From positions 1 to 64,000 of the forward strand of contig CAWJJU010000007.1 in assembly GCA_963843315.1 (NCBI GenBank): a stretch of DNA of 64,000 bases. The letters run 5' to 3'. Source of the DNA: JAWVFM01 sp963843315. Its GTDB lineage: Bacteria > Actinomycetota > Thermoleophilia > Solirubrobacterales > 70-9. The notes beneath the pieces were generated by a model. That model saw only the letters and a list, made by a program, of their open reading frames with translations, did not search any database and had not been told where the DNA came from. Position numbers and translations under genes: made by a program. This document shows, piece after piece, positions 25,546 through 37,818 of the stretch. The number at the start of each line of letters is the position of its first letter. The stretch's first letter is position 1.

Positions 25546-26222
25546 GGCTCGCGCAGGACGTAGCCGACACCGCGCTTGGTGTGGATCAGGCGTCGCTCGC
25601 CGCCGGCCTCGAGCTTTCGGCGCAGGTAGCCGACGTACACACCCAGCGAGTTGGAGGTCTCGCCGAAGTCGTAACCCCAGACCCGCTCGTTGATGAGCGA
25701 GCGGGTGAGCACCTGGCGCGGGTTGCGCATGAAGAGCTCCAGCAGCAGGAACTCGGTGCGGGTGAGGTCCATCTCGCGCCCCGAGACCGTGGCCGTGTGC
25801 GCTCGCAGGTCGAGGCGCAGCGGGCCGAAGAGCAGCTCGCCGGCCGAGCCCTCGCCGTTGTCGGAGGAGCGCCGCAGGAGGGCCTTCAGGCGAGCGATGA
25901 GCTCGGCGAGCGCGAACGGCTTGACCAGGTAGTCGTCGGCGCCGGCCTCGAGCCCGGCGACCCTGTCGTCGACGGTCTCGCGGGCCGTCAGCATGAGGAC
26001 GGGAGTGCGGTCGCCGGCGGCGCGCAGGCGCCGGCAGACCTCGAGCCCGTCCACGCCCGGCATCAGCACGTCGAGGATCACCGCGTCGAAGTGCGAGTCG
26101 CGCAGGGCGACGATCCCCGCCTCGCCGGAGTCCACGACGTCGACGTCATAGCCCTCGAGCACGAGGGCGCGGCGCACCGCGGTGCGAAGGGCCTCCTCGT
26201 CGTCGACGATCAGGACGCGCAT
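25542..26222 (-). CDS. OmpR-family response regulator (MprA-like)
   Basis: 226 residues. Receiver: VDDEEALRTAVRRAL, phosphoacceptor in FDAVILDVLMPGVDG, MLTARETVDDRVAG, YLVKPFALAEL. Winged helix: REMDLTRTEFLLLELFMRNP, LTRSLINERVWGYDF, YVGYLRRKLEAGG, RGVGYVLREP. A typical full-length OmpR-type activator or repressor. First gene of the unit regulator-kinase-permease-ATPase-small protein, divergent from the CPA1 antiporter gene (96 bp between starts), where its own operator is likely to be. Confidence 0.94.
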   Translation of the reverse strand: MRVLIVDDEEALRTAVRRALVLEGYDVDVVDSGEAGIVALRDSHFDAVILDVLMPGVDGLEVCRRLRAAGDRTPVLMLTARETVDDRVAGLEAGADDYLVKPFALAELIARLKALLRRSSDNGEGSAGELLFGPLRLDLRAHTATVSGREMDLTRTEFLLLELFMRNPRQVLTRSLINERVWGYDFGETSNSLGVYVGYLRRKLEAGGERRLIHTKRGVGYVLREP

Positions 26223-26317
26223 GGGCGCAGTTTGGCCCGCGGGGCGAAGAATCGCCTAAGAATCGCGCCCGCCGGGCGCCGTCGGCACTCGGGCGAGCGG
26301 CATGGCATGGTCCCCTC

Positions 26318-28123
26318 ATGGCAGACGGGAGGCTCATCCTCGTCGCGGGAGCGCTGCTGGCGGCAGGGCTGCTGGCGTCCCTGCTCGCGGTCCGGCTGCG
26401 AATGCCCAGCCTGGTGCTGTTCCTCGGCATCGGGATGGCGGTGGGCTCCGACGGCCTGGGGTGGATCGAGTTCAACGACTACGAGCTCGCGCGGACGATC
26501 GGCATCGTCGCGCTGACGCTGATCCTCTTCGAGGGCGGGCTCAACTCGGGCCTGCTCGAGATCCGTCCCGTTCTCGCCCCCGCCGTCGCGCTGGCGCTGC
26601 CGGGGACGATCCTCACCGCGGCCATCACCGCGCTCGCGGCGGGACTGCTCTTCGGCCTCGACGCGAAGGAGAGCATGCTCGTGGGCTCGATCGTCGCCGC
26701 GACCGACGGCGCCGCCACCTTCGCGCTGCTGCGCGGTTCCACGATGGCGCGCCGCCTCGCGCAGACGCTCGAGGCGGAGTCGGGCCTGAACGATCCCGTC
26801 GCGGTCGTCCTCGTGCTGGGGTTCATCGACTGGATCCAGAAGCCGGGCTACGACGCACTCGACCTCCTGGGGCTGTTCGCCAAGGAGCTCGGGCTCGGCC
26901 TGGTCGTGGGCATCGCCGTCGGATACCTCGCGGTTCGCGCGTTCACGCGCGTGCGGTTGAGCACGGCCGGCCTCTACCCGGTCGCGTCCCTGGCCGCCGC
27001 GGCGCTCGCCTACGGCGGTGCCGACGCGCTGCACGGGTCGGGCTTCCTGGCCGTCTACATCACGGGCCTCGCGCTGGGATCGGCCCGGATACCCGCGCGC
27101 CAGACCGTCGCCAGCTTCCACGAGGGCCTCGCCTGGGTCGCCCAGGTGGCGATGTTCCTGTCGCTGGGGCTCCTGGTGTTTCCCTCGCAGCTCGGCGACG
27201 TCGCGCTGAAGGGCGCCGTGCTGGCGCTGGTGCTGATCGTCGTCTCGCGGCCCGTCGCGACGTTCATCGCCACCGCCCCCTGGCGGTTCACCGGCCGCGA
27301 GCGGCTTGTGCTCGGCTGGGCGGGGCAGCGAGGCGCGGTGCCGGTGGTGCTGGCGACGTTTCCCGTGATCGCCGGGGTCTCAGAGAGCCTGGACTTCTTC
27401 AACGTCGTCTTCTTCATCGTCCTGTTCTCGACGGTGATCCAGGGAACGACCTTCGAGCCCTTCGCCCGCAGGCTCGGCGCGACGTCGGGCGAGCCGGCGC
27501 TGCCCGTGACGCCCATCGACGTCGGGACCATCCGCGAGCTCGGCTCGGAGATCCTCGAGTTCCGGATGCGCGAGGGCGACGCCGCGGTGGGCGTTCACGT
27601 GCGCGATCTGGGGCTCCCGCGCGCGGCGCTGGTGACCGCGATCATCCGCGGCGACCGCGCTGTCGCGCCGCGCGGCGCGACCAGGGTGCGGGCCGGCGAC
27701 CGGCTGCAGGTGATCGCGCCCAACGAGGGCTCCCGTGAGATCGTCGAGCTCGCCCGGTCGTGGAGGACCGGCCCGATCGGCCCTCCCCCGCGCCCGCGGC
27801 TCAACGTGCGCACCTCTCCCCCGGTGTTCTCGGTCGGCCCCTGGCCCAATGCGTGTGGCGACCCCTCGAATCCGTCCGCCATCGGCGGCGAGACGGTTGT
27901 CGAGCGCCTGCGCGTGCGGGCCGAGCACCCGGGCGCGCTGGTCCTCCTGGCCGACGGCCACTATGCGCTTACGGGCGAGCTCCTCGTCACCGGCAGCCGC
28001 GAAGCCGTCACCCAGTGGGCCCGCCGCCGGGTGCGCGACGCCGACCTCGACGACGAGGAGAGCGTGTGGCTGACCGGGGTCATCGCCAACCTCGCGTCCG
28101 ACCGCGGCCTGCCGCCGGAATGA
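26318..28123 (+). CDS. CPA1-family K+(Na+)/H+ antiporter with RCK_C domain
   Basis: 601 residues. Membrane part about 1-385 with antiporter motifs LILFEGGLNSG, ESGLNDPVAVVLVLG, AWVAQVAMFLSLGLLVFP and VLGWAGQRGAVPVVLATFP, as in NhaP2/CvrA. A cytoplasmic RCK_C (TrkA-C) domain follows at about 400-480 (EFRMREGDAAVGVHVRDLGL, TRVRAGDRLQVIAPN), and a further 110-residue C-terminal extension. Likely potassium or sodium efflux in exchange for protons under nucleotide or ion control. Start ATG at 26318 has no strong Shine-Dalgarno but fits the first membrane helix. Confidence 0.92.
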   Translation: MADGRLILVAGALLAAGLLASLLAVRLRMPSLVLFLGIGMAVGSDGLGWIEFNDYELARTIGIVALTLILFEGGLNSGLLEIRPVLAPAVALALPGTILTAAITALAAGLLFGLDAKESMLVGSIVAATDGAATFALLRGSTMARRLAQTLEAESGLNDPVAVVLVLGFIDWIQKPGYDALDLLGLFAKELGLGLVVGIAVGYLAVRAFTRVRLSTAGLYPVASLAAAALAYGGADALHGSGFLAVYITGLALGSARIPARQTVASFHEGLAWVAQVAMFLSLGLLVFPSQLGDVALKGAVLALVLIVVSRPVATFIATAPWRFTGRERLVLGWAGQRGAVPVVLATFPVIAGVSESLDFFNVVFFIVLFSTVIQGTTFEPFARRLGATSGEPALPVTPIDVGTIRELGSEILEFRMREGDAAVGVHVRDLGLPRAALVTAIIRGDRAVAPRGATRVRAGDRLQVIAPNEGSREIVELARSWRTGPIGPPPRPRLNVRTSPPVFSVGPWPNACGDPSNPSAIGGETVVERLRVRAEHPGALVLLADGHYALTGELLVTGSREAVTQWARRRVRDADLDDEESVWLTGVIANLASDRGLPPE

Positions 28124-28184
28124 GACGGCGCGAGAGGCTCTCGCGCTCCCGGGATAGAGTCGGGCACGACATGACCCGACCAGC

Positions 28185-29132
28185 ATGATCGGCCGGCGCA
28201 CGATCGACGAGATCGAGGTCCTGACGCTGTCGAGCGGCGACCCGGCGGATCTCGAGGTGGCGTTCGCGCCGGGCGCGGGGATGGTGGGGTGCTCGCTGCG
28301 GCATCGCGGCGAGGAGCTCCTGGGTCAGCGCGGAGGCCTGCGCCGCTACGTGGCCGAGCACTCGACGATGGGGATCCCGCTGCTGCACCCCTGGGCGAAC
28401 CGGGTGGGCGCACGCAGCTTCCAGGTGGCCGGCCGTGAGGTGAACCTGAAGCTGCCGGGGCTGCCGCTCTCCTTCGACCAGCAGGGGCTGCCGATCCACG
28501 GGCTGCTCTCGGCGGCCGGCGGGTGGAGCGTGGAGGATCATCGGGCCACGGACGCCGGCGGCGTCCTGGAGGCGAGCTTCGACTTCGCCGCCCACCCAGG
28601 CCTGATGGCCGCGTTCCCGTTTCCGCACGAGCTGCGGCTGCGAGCCTCGCTGGACGACACGACCCTGACGATGGTGACGACGGTGCGCGCCTCGGGGGAC
28701 GTCGACGTCCCGCTCGCGTTCGGCTTTCACCCCTACCTGCGCCTGCCCGTCGAGCGCGCCGGCTGGGAGGTGCGGATGCCGGTCAGCCGGCGGCTCGAGC
28801 TCGACGACCGGATGCTGCCGACGGGCGAGCTCGAGACCGTGCGGATCGAGCCGGGGAAGCTGGGCTCACGCACGTTCGACGACGGCTACCTCGCCCCGGA
28901 CGGCCAGGCACCCTTCGTCCTCTCCGGCGGCGGACGGCGGATCGAGCTGACCGTCGGCGAGGGCTACCCCTACGCGCAGGTCTACGCCCCGGCCGACGAC
29001 GACGTGATCGCCTTCGAGCCGATGGCCGCTCCCACCAACGCGCTCATGGGCGACGGCGCCGGCCCCGTGCTCGTCGAGCCCGGCAAGAGCTTCAGCGCGA
29101 CCTTCTCGATCGCGGTGCTCGACGGCGACTGA
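28185..29132 (+). CDS. Aldose 1-epimerase (mutarotase) family protein
   Basis: 315 residues, the galactose mutarotase beta-sandwich. Visible motifs: TMGIPLLHPWANRVG with the Arg/Asn near the pocket, GLPIHGLLSAAGGW with the catalytic His, and GFHPYLRLP with a second conserved His; VYAPADDDVIAFEPMAAPTNAL carries the catalytic Glu. Interconverts anomers of aldoses; the GFHPYLRLP form is typical of the general YeaD/GalM-like group. No sugar kinase is adjacent, but the neighbourhood further on contains zwf and GH15. Ends 3 bp before the convergent cydB stop. Confidence 0.9.
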   Translation: MIGRRTIDEIEVLTLSSGDPADLEVAFAPGAGMVGCSLRHRGEELLGQRGGLRRYVAEHSTMGIPLLHPWANRVGARSFQVAGREVNLKLPGLPLSFDQQGLPIHGLLSAAGGWSVEDHRATDAGGVLEASFDFAAHPGLMAAFPFPHELRLRASLDDTTLTMVTTVRASGDVDVPLAFGFHPYLRLPVERAGWEVRMPVSRRLELDDRMLPTGELETVRIEPGKLGSRTFDDGYLAPDGQAPFVLSGGGRRIELTVGEGYPYAQVYAPADDDVIAFEPMAAPTNALMGDGAGPVLVEPGKSFSATFSIAVLDGD

Positions 29133-29135
29133 GCC

Positions 29136-30158
29136 TCAGCCCAGCGCCTCCTCGCCCTTCTCCTCGACGATTGAGCGCTGGGCGAGCGAGTAGAGCCAGG
29201 CGAGCGAGGGCAGGACGAGCACGACCGCGATGACGAAGACCACGAGGACCGTGTTCAGGGTCTCGCCGACGCCGGCCCCCGCCTTGATCGTGAGGGTCTG
29301 CGGCAGCAGGTACGGATACTGCGCGACCCCCCAGGCCCACACCATCGCAACGACGGCGCCGACCGCGAGGACCCGGGTGCCGCGCGGCCGGTTGCGCGCC
29401 AGGAGGGCGATCACGGCGCCGCCGCACACGAGCGAGGCGATCACCAGCGGGATCGCATCGCTCGTGAGGCCGTCGTAGATGAAGCGGTCGTCGGCTCGGT
29501 AGACCAGGATCGCCGCGATCGCGAGCGCGCCGGTGGCCAGCGCTGCCCCGAGGGCACGAGACCGGAAGTAGCGCTCCATCTCGGGCTCGCCGAAGCGGCG
29601 CGAGTCGTGCACGAGGAAGACGGCCGCCAGGTAGGCGCTGGTGGCCACGAACAGGAGGCCCGTGGTGATCGAGACCAGATTCAGCCAGCTCGTCACCGGA
29701 TCGCCCTGCGCGTTGCCCGGCGGGACCCTGCCGGCCGCGATTGCCCCGACCGCGGTGCCCATGAAGAACGGGGTCAGCAGCGAGGAGAGCCCGAAGAAGC
29801 GCTCGGACGCCTTGCGGTTGCGCGCCTTGCCCGCAACGTGCTGGAAGGCGAAGCCGGAGCCGCGGAGCACGATCCCCAGAGCCGCCAGGCTGAGCGGGAT
29901 GAACAGCGTCGACATGATCGCCCCGAAGGCGGTCGAGAACGCCGTCCAGAGGACGACGAGGACGAAGATCAGCCAGACGTGGTTGGCCTCCCAGACCGGG
30001 CCGATCGCCCGTCTGATCATCTCGCGGACGTGGTCCGCGCGCTCGTCGCTTCCGGCGACGAGCCCCCAGAAGCCGGCGCCGAAGTCGGCGCCGCCGAAGA
30101 CGGCGTAGAACGTCGCCCCGAGCCACAGCACCGCCGCGACGGCATCGGCCGTGCTCAC
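29136..30158 (-). CDS. cydB: Cytochrome bd quinol oxidase subunit II
   Basis: 340 residues from GTG 30158 (VSTADAVAAVLWLGAT). Multi-helix protein with the CydB N-terminus FYAVFGGADFGAGFWGLVAG, RRAIGPVWEANHVWLIFVLVVLWTAFSTAF, and later AQYPYLLPQTLTI. Partner of CydA in the membrane-bound oxidase that reduces O2 with quinol without pumping protons but with high oxygen affinity. As assembled, cydA reads straight into cydB with no stop; the GTGA overlap that would separate them is present in the alternative frame, so I treat cydB as a separate gene. Ends 3 bp from the convergent epimerase gene. Confidence 0.9.
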   Translation of the reverse strand: MSTADAVAAVLWLGATFYAVFGGADFGAGFWGLVAGSDERADHVREMIRRAIGPVWEANHVWLIFVLVVLWTAFSTAFGAIMSTLFIPLSLAALGIVLRGSGFAFQHVAGKARNRKASERFFGLSSLLTPFFMGTAVGAIAAGRVPPGNAQGDPVTSWLNLVSITTGLLFVATSAYLAAVFLVHDSRRFGEPEMERYFRSRALGAALATGALAIAAILVYRADDRFIYDGLTSDAIPLVIASLVCGGAVIALLARNRPRGTRVLAVGAVVAMVWAWGVAQYPYLLPQTLTIKAGAGVGETLNTVLVVFVIAVVLVLPSLAWLYSLAQRSIVEEKGEEALG

Positions 30159-31553
30159 GTCGCCTCCCCCGCGGGGGCAGCGTCCAGGGAGGGCTGCGGG
30201 CCCGTATGGCCCCTCGGCGTCGGGGTCGGCGTCGTGCTCGCGCCAGCGGCGCGCCATGGTTCGCAGGATCAGAACGGTCGCGACGGTGAGGGCCGTGTAG
30301 AGGACGACCACCACCGAGAAGGTGATCCAGACTCCGCTCGCGCCGGTGATCGCCTGGCTCGTGCGCATGAACCCGTTGACGATCCAGGGCTGACGGCCCA
30401 CCTCGGTCACGATCCAGCCGCATTCCAGGGCCACGAGCGTGGCCACCCCCGAGACCGCCACCGCCCGCAGGAACCACTTGGTCTGGGGGATGTCGCGCCG
30501 CCGCCACCACACGAAGCCGAACCAGGCCCCAAGGCCGAGCAGCGCGGTGCAGATGCCGACCATCGCGTCGAAGGCCCAGTGGAGCATGGTGTTCGCCGGC
30601 GGGCGGTCGTTCGCCGGCACCGAGTCGAGGCCGGTCACCTTGGTGTCGGTGCTGAAGCCGACCAGGAACGAGTCGAGGCCCGGAATCCCGATCCCGCCCT
30701 TGACCCCGTCGGCGGTGCATCTGCCCCCGAGGTACTCGGTCACGTCGGAATGGGTCTTGTCGACGCACTCCATCGCCGCGAACTTGACCGGCTGGTCCTT
30801 GGCGATTGCGCGAGCCGCGGTGTCGCCCACCATGAACTGGACGGGCGTGGCGATCAGGGCGACCGTGAGGGGGATCAGGAGCCCGAGGCGGTGGTGGCGG
30901 TCACGGCGCCCCCTCAGCATGCCGACGGCGTAGACCGACGCGATCAGGAACCCGGTGAGCATGTAGGCCGCCAGGATCATGTGCGGGACCTCATACGAGG
31001 TCGCCGGGTTGAAGATCGCCTTGAGCGGATCGACGTTCGTGACCTTGCCGTGGACGAGCGTGAAGCCCTGCGGCTGGTTCATCCAGGAATTGGCGGCGAC
31101 CACGGAGAAGGCGCCGCCCAGGCCGCAGATGAAGATCGGGATGCCGGTCCAGAAATGCGTCCAGGGGGACAGCCGCTTCCAGCCGAAGATGTAGATGGCG
31201 ATGAAGATCGCCTCGATGAAGAAGAAGATCCCCTCGATCGCGAACGGGACCCCGAAGACGTTGCCGAAGCGGCTCATGAACGCCGGCCACAGCAGGCCGA
31301 ACTCGAACGTGAGGACCGTGCCCGTCACCGCGCCGACGGCGAAGGTCACCGCCGCGACCTTCGACCACCGCTGCGCGAGCTCCAGGGCGACGGGGTCGGA
31401 GCGCTTGATGCCCAGGTAGTTGGCGATCAGCATGTAGGCCGGGAAGGCCACCCCCAGGCAGGCGAGGATGATGTGGACCCCGAGAGTCAGGGCCATCTGC
31501 TCGCGCGCCGGCAGCAGCTGGGACGAGGTTGCGAGCGTGAACACGTTTGCCAT
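30155..31553 (-). CDS. cydA: Cytochrome bd quinol oxidase subunit I (apparent one-base insertion near 30200)
   Basis: 465 residues after correction. Haem-ligand His in LTLGVHIILACLGVAF, quinol-oxidase residues in FGLLWPAFMSRFGNVFG and GIFFFIEAIFIAIYIFGW, haem b595/b558 region, and the hallmark GWIVTEVGRQPW. The Q-loop is of the short type. Near the C-terminus the read frame passes into cydB; deleting one G in GGGCCC (about 30200) gives GPQPSLDAAPAGEAT followed by TGA overlapping the cydB GTG, the usual organisation. Follows the NDH-2 gene by 8 bp, giving a compact NADH to quinol to oxygen route. Confidence 0.92.
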
Positions 31554-31561
31554 GGCCGCGC

Positions 31562-32872
31562 TCAGCGCTCCTCGCCCAGGCCCGCCATGATCACGCGCTC
31601 ACCGCGGATGCCGAAGCGGGCCTCCAGCCACGAGCGCAGCACCGCGATGCGGTGGCCCGGCACCCCGCCCAGGTAGTAGAGGTGGACGCTCAGGTACATG
31701 TAGAAGGCGATGCGCCCCGAGATCCCGCGGCCCCGGACCTCGCAGACCGCCTTGCCCCGGCCCACCACGGCCAGCGCCCCCTTGTCGAGGTAGGAGAATG
31801 GGGCCGCGGCGCCGGGCTCGCCGGCCTTGATGCCCTTGGCAACGTGACGGGCCTGCTGGATCGCAACCGTCGCCAGGCCGGGCAGTGGCCTGTCTCCTGG
31901 CCCTGGATGGGACGCCATGTCGCCGATCACGGAGATCTCGGGGTGGCCCGGCACGCTGCAATCATCGCCGACTTCGATGCGTCCCCCGCGGTCGGCGCTC
32001 GCGCCCGTGGCCGCCGCGGCGATCTTCGCCACTCCTGCCGCCTGCACCCCGGCTGCCCAGATGACCGTCCGGGCGGCGATTCTCTCGCCGGCGCCGCCGT
32101 CGTCGAGGTCGATGCCCCGGTCGTCGATCCCCGTCGCCCGCATCCCGTCGCGAACGGTCACACCCAGCGATCCAAGCTCCTCGGCGACCTTCGCGGAGAG
32201 CTCCTCCTTGAACGCGGGCACGAGCCGCTCGCCGGCGTCGACCAGGATCACCCTGGCGCGGCGGGTGTCGATGCGCCGGAAGTCCTTCTCCATCGTGTCC
32301 TGGGAGAGGATCGCGAGCTGGCCGCTGACCTCGACCCCGGTCGGGCCGCCGCCGACCACGACGAAGGTCATCCACTCCTCGCGCGTGGCCGGGTCGCGGG
32401 CGCGCTCCGCCTGCTCGAACGCCCCGAAGATCCGATCCCGCAGGCCCACCGCGTCGGCGAGGGTCTTCAGCCCGGGCGCGGGGCCCTCCCACTCGTCGCG
32501 GCCGAAGTACGAGGTCTCGGCCCCCGCCGCGAGGATCAGGCTGTCGTAGGGAAGCTCCTCGCCGGTGTCCAGCTTCACCCGGTGCTCGGCGGCGTCGATT
32601 CCGGTGACGCTCGCCATCAGCACGGTCGCGTTGCGCTGGCGCTTGAACATCGTCCGGATCGTCACCGCGCACTCGCCCTCCGACAGCGCGCCGGCGGCCA
32701 CCTGATACAGCAGCGGCTGAAAGAGGTGATGGTTGTTGCGGTCGACGAGGGTCACGTCGACGTCGGCGCGCCGGAGCGCGTGGGCCGCGGCCGCCCCGCC
32801 GAAGCCCCCGCCGACGATTACAACCCTGCGCCGCCCGCCGGATTCGGGCTCAGCCGACACCGGCGGCCTCAC
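31562..32872 (-). CDS. ndh: Type II NADH:quinone oxidoreductase (NDH-2)
   Basis: 436 residues. FAD Rossmann motif VVIVGGGFGGAAAAHAL, NNHHLFQPLLYQVAAGAL, NAD-binding motif FVVVGGGPTGVEVSGQL, and AVIGDMAS-type FAD motif (ISVIGDMASHPGPG), AIQQARHVAKGIKAG for quinone site. C-terminal membrane-association helix FYMYLSVHLYYLGGVPG. Non-proton-pumping NADH dehydrogenase feeding the quinone pool; immediately followed by cydAB. Overlaps the end of the upstream GMC oxidoreductase gene by 23 bases if the ATG at 32872 is used; the following GTG-like starts are less consistent. Confidence 0.93.
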   Translation of the reverse strand: MRPPVSAEPESGGRRRVVIVGGGFGGAAAAHALRRADVDVTLVDRNNHHLFQPLLYQVAAGALSEGECAVTIRTMFKRQRNATVLMASVTGIDAAEHRVKLDTGEELPYDSLILAAGAETSYFGRDEWEGPAPGLKTLADAVGLRDRIFGAFEQAERARDPATREEWMTFVVVGGGPTGVEVSGQLAILSQDTMEKDFRRIDTRRARVILVDAGERLVPAFKEELSAKVAEELGSLGVTVRDGMRATGIDDRGIDLDDGGAGERIAARTVIWAAGVQAAGVAKIAAAATGASADRGGRIEVGDDCSVPGHPEISVIGDMASHPGPGDRPLPGLATVAIQQARHVAKGIKAGEPGAAAPFSYLDKGALAVVGRGKAVCEVRGRGISGRIAFYMYLSVHLYYLGGVPGHRIAVLRSWLEARFGIRGERVIMAGLGEER

Positions 32873-34429
32873 GGGCTGCTGGCGCCCCCAGCCGCTCGAG
32901 CAGGTGGTCGCCGACCCGCAGCCCGTTGGCCATCGCTGTCAGCGCGGGGTTGACGGCGCCGATGCTCGGGAAGAAGCTGGTATCCACCACGTAGAGGTTG
33001 TCGAGCTCGTGGGCCTTGCAGTCGGCGTCCAGCACCGACTCGGCAGCATCCGCTCCGAAGCGGCAGGTGCCGGCCTGGTGAGCGACCCCGGCCACGGGAA
33101 TGTCGGTGCGCAGATAGGCGCTTCGCGTCAGCAGATGGCGCTCGTGCATCCCGAGGTCGCCCAGCATGGACTTCAGGCGCTCGTAGAGGCGGCGCTTGGG
33201 CTCCTCGTTGGTCGGCCGGTAGGCGAGCTGCACGGTGCCGTCGGCGTGCAGGGTGACCCGGTTCTCCTGGCGAGGGAGGTCCTCGGTGGACAGCCAGAAG
33301 TCCACCGCGTGCCGGGCGATGTCGTCGAGCGCGAACTCCGGCGCAAGCGCCGTTTGCAGCGGCTTCTCGCCCCGGTACATCTCGGCCTGCGACTTGCCGA
33401 CCATCTGGATGTTGCCCAGCGGGAAGTCGAAGTCCTCGGAGCGAAAGTAGAAGTCGTTGACGCCCAGCGTCTTCTGGAAGACCGTTGGGTTCTCCTCCTT
33501 GGAAATCGCGAGCACGGCCTGGCTGGCGTGGAACATGTAGTTGCGGCCCACCTGGTCCGAGCCGTTTGCCAGGCCGGCGGGATGCTTGTCGGTAGCCGAG
33601 GCGAGCAGGAGCTTGGCCGAGTTGGCCGCCCCGCAGGAGACGACGACGATGTCCGCGGAGTGGCTCTCCGTCTCACCGTCGCGGCGAACCACGACCCCGG
33701 TCACGGTGCGGCCCGAGGGGTCGGTCTCCAGCTTCACGACCTCCGCGTTCGTATGCAGCGTGACGTTGTCGTGCTCGAGCGCCGGCCGCACGGCGAGCAT
33801 CTCCGCATCGGACTTCGCCTGCACCAGGCAGGGGAAGCCGTCGCACGTCGAGCATCGCACGCAGGCTCCGTGGGGCATGTCGGCCTCGTTCATCCTCACC
33901 CCGCAGGGCGCATGGAACGGCTTCAGGCCCGCCGCCGCCAGGTCGTCGGCGAGCTGCTGGATACGCGGCTCATGCGAGATCGCCGGGAACGGATAGTCCG
34001 CGCTGGCCGGCGGCTCGGTGGGATCCTCGCCGCGCGCGCCGTGCACCTGGTAGAGCGCCTCGGCCTGGGTGTAGTAGGGCTCGAACTCGTCGTAGCCAAC
34101 GGGCCAGGCGGGCGAGACGCCGTCGTGGTGGTGGAGCTCGCCGAAGTCCTCGGCCCGCAGCCGGTAGAGCGCCGCTCCGTAGAGCTTGGTGGCGCCGCCC
34201 ACGTAGTAGTGCACCTGGGGCTGGAACACCTCGCCCGCCTGGTCGTGCCAGGGGTCCTCGGAGATGTAGCGGTTCTCGACGAATACGGACTTGGCGGACC
34301 AGTTGTCGGGACCGCGCGGGAGCCAGTCGCCGCGCTCGAGCAGCAGGATCCGCTTTCCGGACGGCGCCAGCCGGTGCGCGAGCGTTCCGCCGCCCGCACC
34401 GCTGCCGACCACGATCACGTCGTAGTCGC

Positions 34430-34433
<4 letters not shown>
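32850..34433 (-). CDS. GMC family FAD oxidoreductase (sugar/alcohol type)
   Basis: 527 residues from GTG 34433, which overlaps the GH15 stop (GTGA). FAD motif DVIVVGSGAGGGTLAHRLA, GMC signature region HYYVGGATKLYGAALYRLR, a cysteine-rich motif GACVRCSTCDGFPC typical of bacterial GMC dehydrogenases, active-site region HQAGTCRFGADAAESVLDADC and C-terminal NLYVVDTSFFPSIGAVNPAL with Asn as the second catalytic residue. Oxidises a hydroxyl, probably on a sugar or cyclitol, with an unknown acceptor; being directly upstream of NDH-2 and cytochrome bd suggests transfer to the respiratory chain, which is inference. The longer open frame running to 35882 is part of the frameshifted GH15 gene and not a fusion. 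Confidence 0.88.
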
Positions 34434-36279
<1,846 letters not shown>

Positions 36280-36333
36280 CGCCGCGCTCTGGGGCGCGCC
36301 CGCGGCTGCCTGCTCCTCGAACGTCGCCGGCGC

Positions 36334-37725
36334 TCACGAGTGCGATCCAGGGCTCGTGCCAGCGGCCGTGGCCGGCCAGCAGCTTGTTCGCGGCATCGGG
36401 GCCCCACGAGTCCTGCTCGTAGGGGTGGACCTCCGGCGGCGCGTCGAGCAGCGGCTGCAGGACCCTCCAGGCCTCCTCGACGCTGTCCTGACGAGTGAAG
36501 CGCGCGCTGTCGCCGACCATCGCCGCGCTCAGGAGCACCTCGTAGGGGGTCGGGCCCTCGCCGCCCTCCTGCGCGAACTCCATGTCCAGGTGAATCTGCT
36601 CGGGTTTGCGAGCGCCGCTTCGCTGCGCCTGCATCAGGATCTGGACGCCCGTACTGGGGTCGAGCTTGACGACGATCTGGTCGGGCTCCGGGTGGGCCGC
36701 GAGCCCGAACCCGAGCCGCGGGGGGTTCTTGAAGACCAGCCGCACCTCGGTCTGGGTCTCGGGCAGGCACTTGCCCGTGCGGATGTAGAAGGGAACCCCA
36801 GACCAGCGCCAGTTCTCGATGTCGAGGCGCAGAGCGGCGTACGTCTCGGTGGCTCGAGTCGGCGGCGACGCCGTCGATCTCCCTGTAGCCGGCGTACTGG
36901 CCGCGAACGTAGTGGGCTGGATCGGCGTACACGATCGACCTGAAGACGCTGTAGATCGAATCCTTCAGCGTCGCGGGATCGCCGCCGGCCGGCGGCTCCA
37001 TCGCGGTCGCCGCGACTACCTGCATCAGGTGGTTGACCACCACGTCGCGCAGCGCTCCCACCGGGTCGTAGAAGTGCCCGCGGTCGGCGACGCCGAAGCT
37101 CTCCGCCATCGTGATCTGCACGGACGCCACGTAGTTGCGGTTCCAGACCGGCTCCAGCAGCGTGTTCGCGAAGCGCAGGAAGAGGATCTCGACCAGGCCC
37201 ATCTTTCCGAGGAAGTGGTCGATCCGGTAGAGCTGCGACTCGTCGATGTAGCGGTGGACCTCCTCGTTCAGGGCGCGCGCCGAGGCGACGTCGTGGCCGA
37301 ACGGCTTCTCCACCACGACCCGGGCCGACGCCGTCGAGCCCGGCGTCGGAGAGGCCCTTGATCACCGCTCCGAACAGGAACGGCGGGATCTCGAGGTAGA
37401 AGACGGGGGTCTGCTTTCCCTCGATGGCCTTCGCGACCTTGGCGAACGTCCCGGCATCGGAGAAGTCGCCGGAGACGTACGAGAGGCGATCGGCAAGGCG
37501 CTGGAACACGGCGTCGTCGATCGTCTCGCCGCAGTCTTCGATCGACTGGCGGGCCCGCGCCACGAGGTCGTCCACCGTCCAGTCGTCGACCGCGACGCCG
37601 ACGATCGGGCAATCGATCAGGCCGCGCGCCTCCAGCCTGTAGAGGGAGTGGAAGGTCATCACCTTCGCCAGGTCCCCGGTGATCCCGAAGATGACGAAGA
37701 CATCTGCCGCTGGCTGATCAGACAT
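36334..37725 (-). CDS. zwf: Glucose-6-phosphate 1-dehydrogenase (three apparent frameshifts)
   Basis: Corrected length 462 residues. N-terminus VFVIFGITGDLAKVMTFHSLY is the NADP motif; YLEIPPFLFGAVI; then VVVEKPFGHDVASARALN and YRIDHFLGKMGLVEILFLRFANTLLEP, which is the G6PD active-site signature with the substrate-binding Lys and catalytic His; later VRLVFKNPPRLGFG and EAWRVLQPLLDAP. Frame breaks at about 37328, 36868 and 36347, each an extra base; the last restores an ending HEPWSHS and TGA at 36334. Catalyses entry into the oxidative pentose phosphate pathway. gnd and pgl are not in the window. First gene of the run leading to GH15, GMC oxidoreductase, NDH-2 and cytochrome bd. Confidence 0.9.
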
Positions 37726-37818
37726 CGCTGCGCGCGAACCTATAACTCCGAAGCCGGATTGATGTCACCAAATATGGGTGATATCCGCCCTTGGCGTGCG
37801 GCCGGGCCGGGGCCGGCG

